NCBI GenBank assembly: GCA_021850325.1
Contig: JAJZMF010000042.1
Coordinates: 52,276 to 116,275, forward strand
Length of the DNA stretch: 64,000 bases
Origin: Actinomycetes bacterium
GTDB lineage: Bacteria > Actinomycetota > Acidimicrobiia > Acidimicrobiales > Palsa-688
Direction of reading: 5' to 3'
Of the stretch, positions 61,874 through 64,000 are shown piece after piece. A program made the translations under genes and the position numbers. The stretch's first letter is position 1. Every line of letters starts with the position of its first letter. The notes under the pieces were generated by a model. The model saw nothing but the letters and a program-made list of their open reading frames with translations, was not told the origin of the DNA and did not search any database.

Positions 61874-63526
61874 GTGAGCGCCAGGCGTGGTGGGCGGGGC
61901 CGGCGCCGACCGCCCACGCGGGCCGCTGGGCTGGTTGCCCCGTCATGCCTCCTGGTGTGCGTGCTCCCGCTCGCGCCGCCGGCGGCGGCTGGGCTGAGCC
62001 TGGTCCTGGCCCGCCCGAGCTCAGTGACGACAAGCACGACGTTCGCCGGTTACAGGGTGCAAAGCCCGGCGCTCAGCTCTGCCAGCCTCATTGTCAAGGT
62101 CCCCCGGCTGCGCTGCGGGAGCTCCAACAGCGTCATCAGTACCGGCGTGGCACTCGTCGGCGGCCCTGGCGGCCTAACGGTCGGGGACGGTGTGGGCGTC
62201 AACATCTACTCCAGCTGTTACCGGGGTGCCACGAGCTACGAGCTCGAGCTGTCGGCCGAGTCGCGCCAAAGCGCGCCCGTCTTCACCATTGCAGCCGGAC
62301 AACGTCTCTCCGTTTCAGCCGCAGCCGGCTCCGGCAAGGCTGACGTAGCGGTCAGGGACCTGAGCTCCGGCGCCTCCTGGGCCGAGACGGGCGACCTGCC
62401 CAGCCCCTACCGGCCCAGCTCCGTGGAGATCGGCGACACCCTGGTCATGCGGAGCGCGGCCATGGGGAGCACTGCACTGCCCGTCCCGGCCTTCTCCGGC
62501 GCCGAAGTGGACAATGTGCTCGTCGGCGGCCACCCCCTCGGGTCGCTGCACCCTCAGGCGGTCGACCTGACCGGGACCACAGGGACGGTCGTCTCGCCCA
62601 CCCCCCTGCTCGGAGGGGAGAACTTCTCCCTGGTCTTCAGCGGACCGGCGCCCGGGCAGTCGCCGGGAGCGGGGCCTGCGACCGCCAACGGCAACGCACA
62701 GGCGGTCTGCCCGGGGTCGGGGACCGGCAGCGACCGGCCCCTGCCGAAGAACTCGAGCCTGAGCTTCGACGATGTCACCGACCAGGTGGCCGGCGGTTTC
62801 GGTGGGATCTATGCGCACATTGGCCCAGCCCCGGTCTGCCGCGACCAACGTTCCAACCCCCCGACGTCGGCCTGGGTGATGCTCCAGGCCGGCGGCACCA
62901 GGTACACGGGCTGCGGCCGGTCCAGCTATGTCTTCGTACAAGCCGGCATCTTCTACTCGTACCCACTGGACCGCCCCCACAGCGAGCACGCTTTCGCCGA
63001 GGTCGGCTACCCCTGCCTGTCCGGCAACGGGAGCAAGGAGTTCTGGGCCAGCACGGTCACCTCCGGCACCTTTGGAGTAGAAGACCTGGGGCGCTCCAGC
63101 AGCCACGCCAACTGCCCCGGTGCGGTTGCCCCGGCCGTGGGTGACACCACGGGTACCGCGATCGACCGGGTGGAGACAACCCTTGACGGCAAGTGCCTGT
63201 GGGTGATGGACCTGCCTCTGCGGTACCTGGGGCTGATGCACTGGGCGAACCTGGCTGCCGAGGTGCACACGCACACGGCCCTCGTGCCGGGGACTTACCG
63301 GCAACCGCTGGTCTTCTCCGGTGCCCACGTCTACTACAAGGGGGCGTGGGAGGACTTCGTCACCAATGGGAGCGCCGGCGCGTCCAGCGCCCCGGTGCCA
63401 CAACGGGTGGTGGTGGACGCCGGCGTCAACCAGGGCACAGGTTGTCAGCGTCAGTCGGGAGCGGGTGCCTCCTGGAGCGTGGCGATGTGGGCAGCGGGCC
63501 GCACCGGCAGTTGCAGCCCGGCCTGA
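61874..63526 (+). CDS. large secreted beta-rich protein, possibly eqolisin-like
   Basis: 550 residues from GTG 61874. Signal peptide with basic RRGGRGRRRPPTR, hydrophobic GLVAPSCLLVCVLPLAPP and AAA cleavage. The first half (STGVALVGG, NIYSSCYRGATSYELELSAE, IAAGQRLSVSAAAGSGKADV, LPVPAFSGAEVDNVLVGG) has the strand order of glutamic-peptidase (G1/A4) beta sandwiches, but the catalytic Glu is not securely identified. The second half (about 310-550) is a different Cys-rich region (YTGCGRSSYVFVQAGIFYSY; AEVGYPCLSGNG). Function unknown. Confidence 0.65.
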   Translation: MSARRGGRGRRRPPTRAAGLVAPSCLLVCVLPLAPPAAAGLSLVLARPSSVTTSTTFAGYRVQSPALSSASLIVKVPRLRCGSSNSVISTGVALVGGPGGLTVGDGVGVNIYSSCYRGATSYELELSAESRQSAPVFTIAAGQRLSVSAAAGSGKADVAVRDLSSGASWAETGDLPSPYRPSSVEIGDTLVMRSAAMGSTALPVPAFSGAEVDNVLVGGHPLGSLHPQAVDLTGTTGTVVSPTPLLGGENFSLVFSGPAPGQSPGAGPATANGNAQAVCPGSGTGSDRPLPKNSSLSFDDVTDQVAGGFGGIYAHIGPAPVCRDQRSNPPTSAWVMLQAGGTRYTGCGRSSYVFVQAGIFYSYPLDRPHSEHAFAEVGYPCLSGNGSKEFWASTVTSGTFGVEDLGRSSSHANCPGAVAPAVGDTTGTAIDRVETTLDGKCLWVMDLPLRYLGLMHWANLAAEVHTHTALVPGTYRQPLVFSGAHVYYKGAWEDFVTNGSAGASSAPVPQRVVVDAGVNQGTGCQRQSGAGASWSVAMWAAGRTGSCSPA

Positions 63527-63563
63527 ACGGACGACGGACCGGCGCTGCCGCGCAACGCGTGAG

Positions 63564-64000
63564 TCAGCCCAGCGACGCCGGGCGGGTGTAGGTGGTGGCC
63601 CAGTGCCCGGCGGCGGTCTCGGTCTCGATGGCCGCCTCACCCGGCTTCGCCCAGTCCTGCCCCACCGCCACGCACCGGGCCGCAGCGCCGCACGACAGGC
63701 CGTAGATGTACTGGGGGCGCAGGCCGTTGGCGGAGGTGGACAGTGCCCCGGCCGGGGCCCCCGACGCCGAGAGGGGCTGCAACCCGGAGTAGTACTCGGA
63801 GCCCGGTTTGGTCGTGCTGACGGTCGCCCCCATGGCACACCCGGTGGCCCAGCAGCTGACGGCGTTGGCGTACCAGGTGACATAGCCGTCCAGGACGGGC
63901 AGCACGGTCTGCGACCAGGTGGCCCCCCCATTGGAGGTGGCCCAGGCCGAGCCGAACTCGCCCGGCGTGCCGGTACCGCACCAGCACCAGTTGAACCAGT
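63564..64000 (-). CDS. BNR/Asp-box repeat protein, N-terminus cut by window edge
   Basis: About 145 C-terminal residues; the frame is open to base 64000. Asp-box-like TSNGGATWSQTVLP and repeated Cys pairs (VSCWATGCAMGA; LSCGAAARCVAVGQ) indicate a beta-propeller of the type common in secreted actinobacterial proteins. The tail ends TAAGHWATTYTRPASLG. Role unknown; convergent with the preceding secreted gene. Confidence 0.7.
   Translation of the reverse strand, partial: WFNWCWCGTGTPGEFGSAWATSNGGATWSQTVLPVLDGYVTWYANAVSCWATGCAMGATVSTTKPGSEYYSGLQPLSASGAPAGALSTSANGLRPQYIYGLSCGAAARCVAVGQDWAKPGEAAIETETAAGHWATTYTRPASLG

Overview
This window reads as chromosomal DNA of a high-GC Gram-positive bacterium (roughly 70-75% G+C by eye, many GTG starts, tightly packed and often overlapping genes). 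The gene content is actinobacterial: a fused 2-oxoglutarate enzyme of the mycobacterial Kgd type, a DevR/DosR-like response regulator, LigC- and LigD-polymerase-like repair genes, an NYN ribonuclease with a Lys/Ala/Thr tail, and secreted proteins with Thr-rich linkers. An uncultured-type actinobacterium such as a member of the Acidimicrobiia is plausible, but that placement is inference. No rRNA, tRNA, CRISPR array, insertion sequence or phage gene was seen, and no gene-free stretch exceeds about 300 bases.

Layout. 1-3537: sugar or polyol catabolism genes (partial FGGY kinase, 2-hydroxyacid dehydrogenase, class II aldolase) and a membrane protein. 3526-7406: a PilZ protein, a histone-deacetylase-like hydrolase, a two-helix membrane protein and a DevR-like response regulator. 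7428-24820: an anaerobic energy island with pyruvate:ferredoxin oxidoreductase, a complete bidirectional [NiFe] hydrogenase hoxEFUYH with its protease and hypA on the minus strand, and, divergent from it, an Nramp-like transporter followed by hypC, hypD, hypE, hypF, a zinc-ribbon protein and a HAD phosphatase. 24981-28078: three consecutive secreted proteins of unknown role. 28046-36652: MMPL exporter, thioredoxin, GNAT/acyl-CoA-synthetase (ADP-forming) fusion, and a PAS-PAS-GAF histidine kinase flanked by two flavin-reductase-fold (PPOX) genes. 36746-42961: NYN/S1 RNase and Kgd. 43080-46204: a small zinc protein, a 2H phosphoesterase and an overlapping LigD-polymerase/LigC pair. 46212-56243: malQ, DUF72, hydrolase, RecB-like nuclease, PAP2, DsbA-like protein, DHA2 exporter, MpaB-like oxygenase, YdjC deacetylase. 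56301-64000: nicotinamidase, esterase, DyP peroxidase, acylphosphatase, methyltransferase, NUDIX hydrolase, and three secreted proteins, the last cut by the window edge.

How it fits together. Pyruvate:ferredoxin oxidoreductase makes acetyl-CoA and reduced ferredoxin; an ADP-forming acyl-CoA synthetase could turn acetyl-CoA into acetate plus ATP; the Hox hydrogenase could dispose of or recover electrons as H2 at the NAD(H) level. Together with a DevR-like regulator, an orphan DevS-like kinase and PPOX proteins, this resembles a hypoxia or dormancy module. Short sites resembling the mycobacterial DosR box (GGGAC-N4-GTCCC, or GGGACTTTNGGCCC) lie next to the regulator region, between hoxE and the Nramp gene, and in front of one PPOX gene. 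That regulatory link is a hypothesis from pattern matching by eye. No hypB was found in the window.
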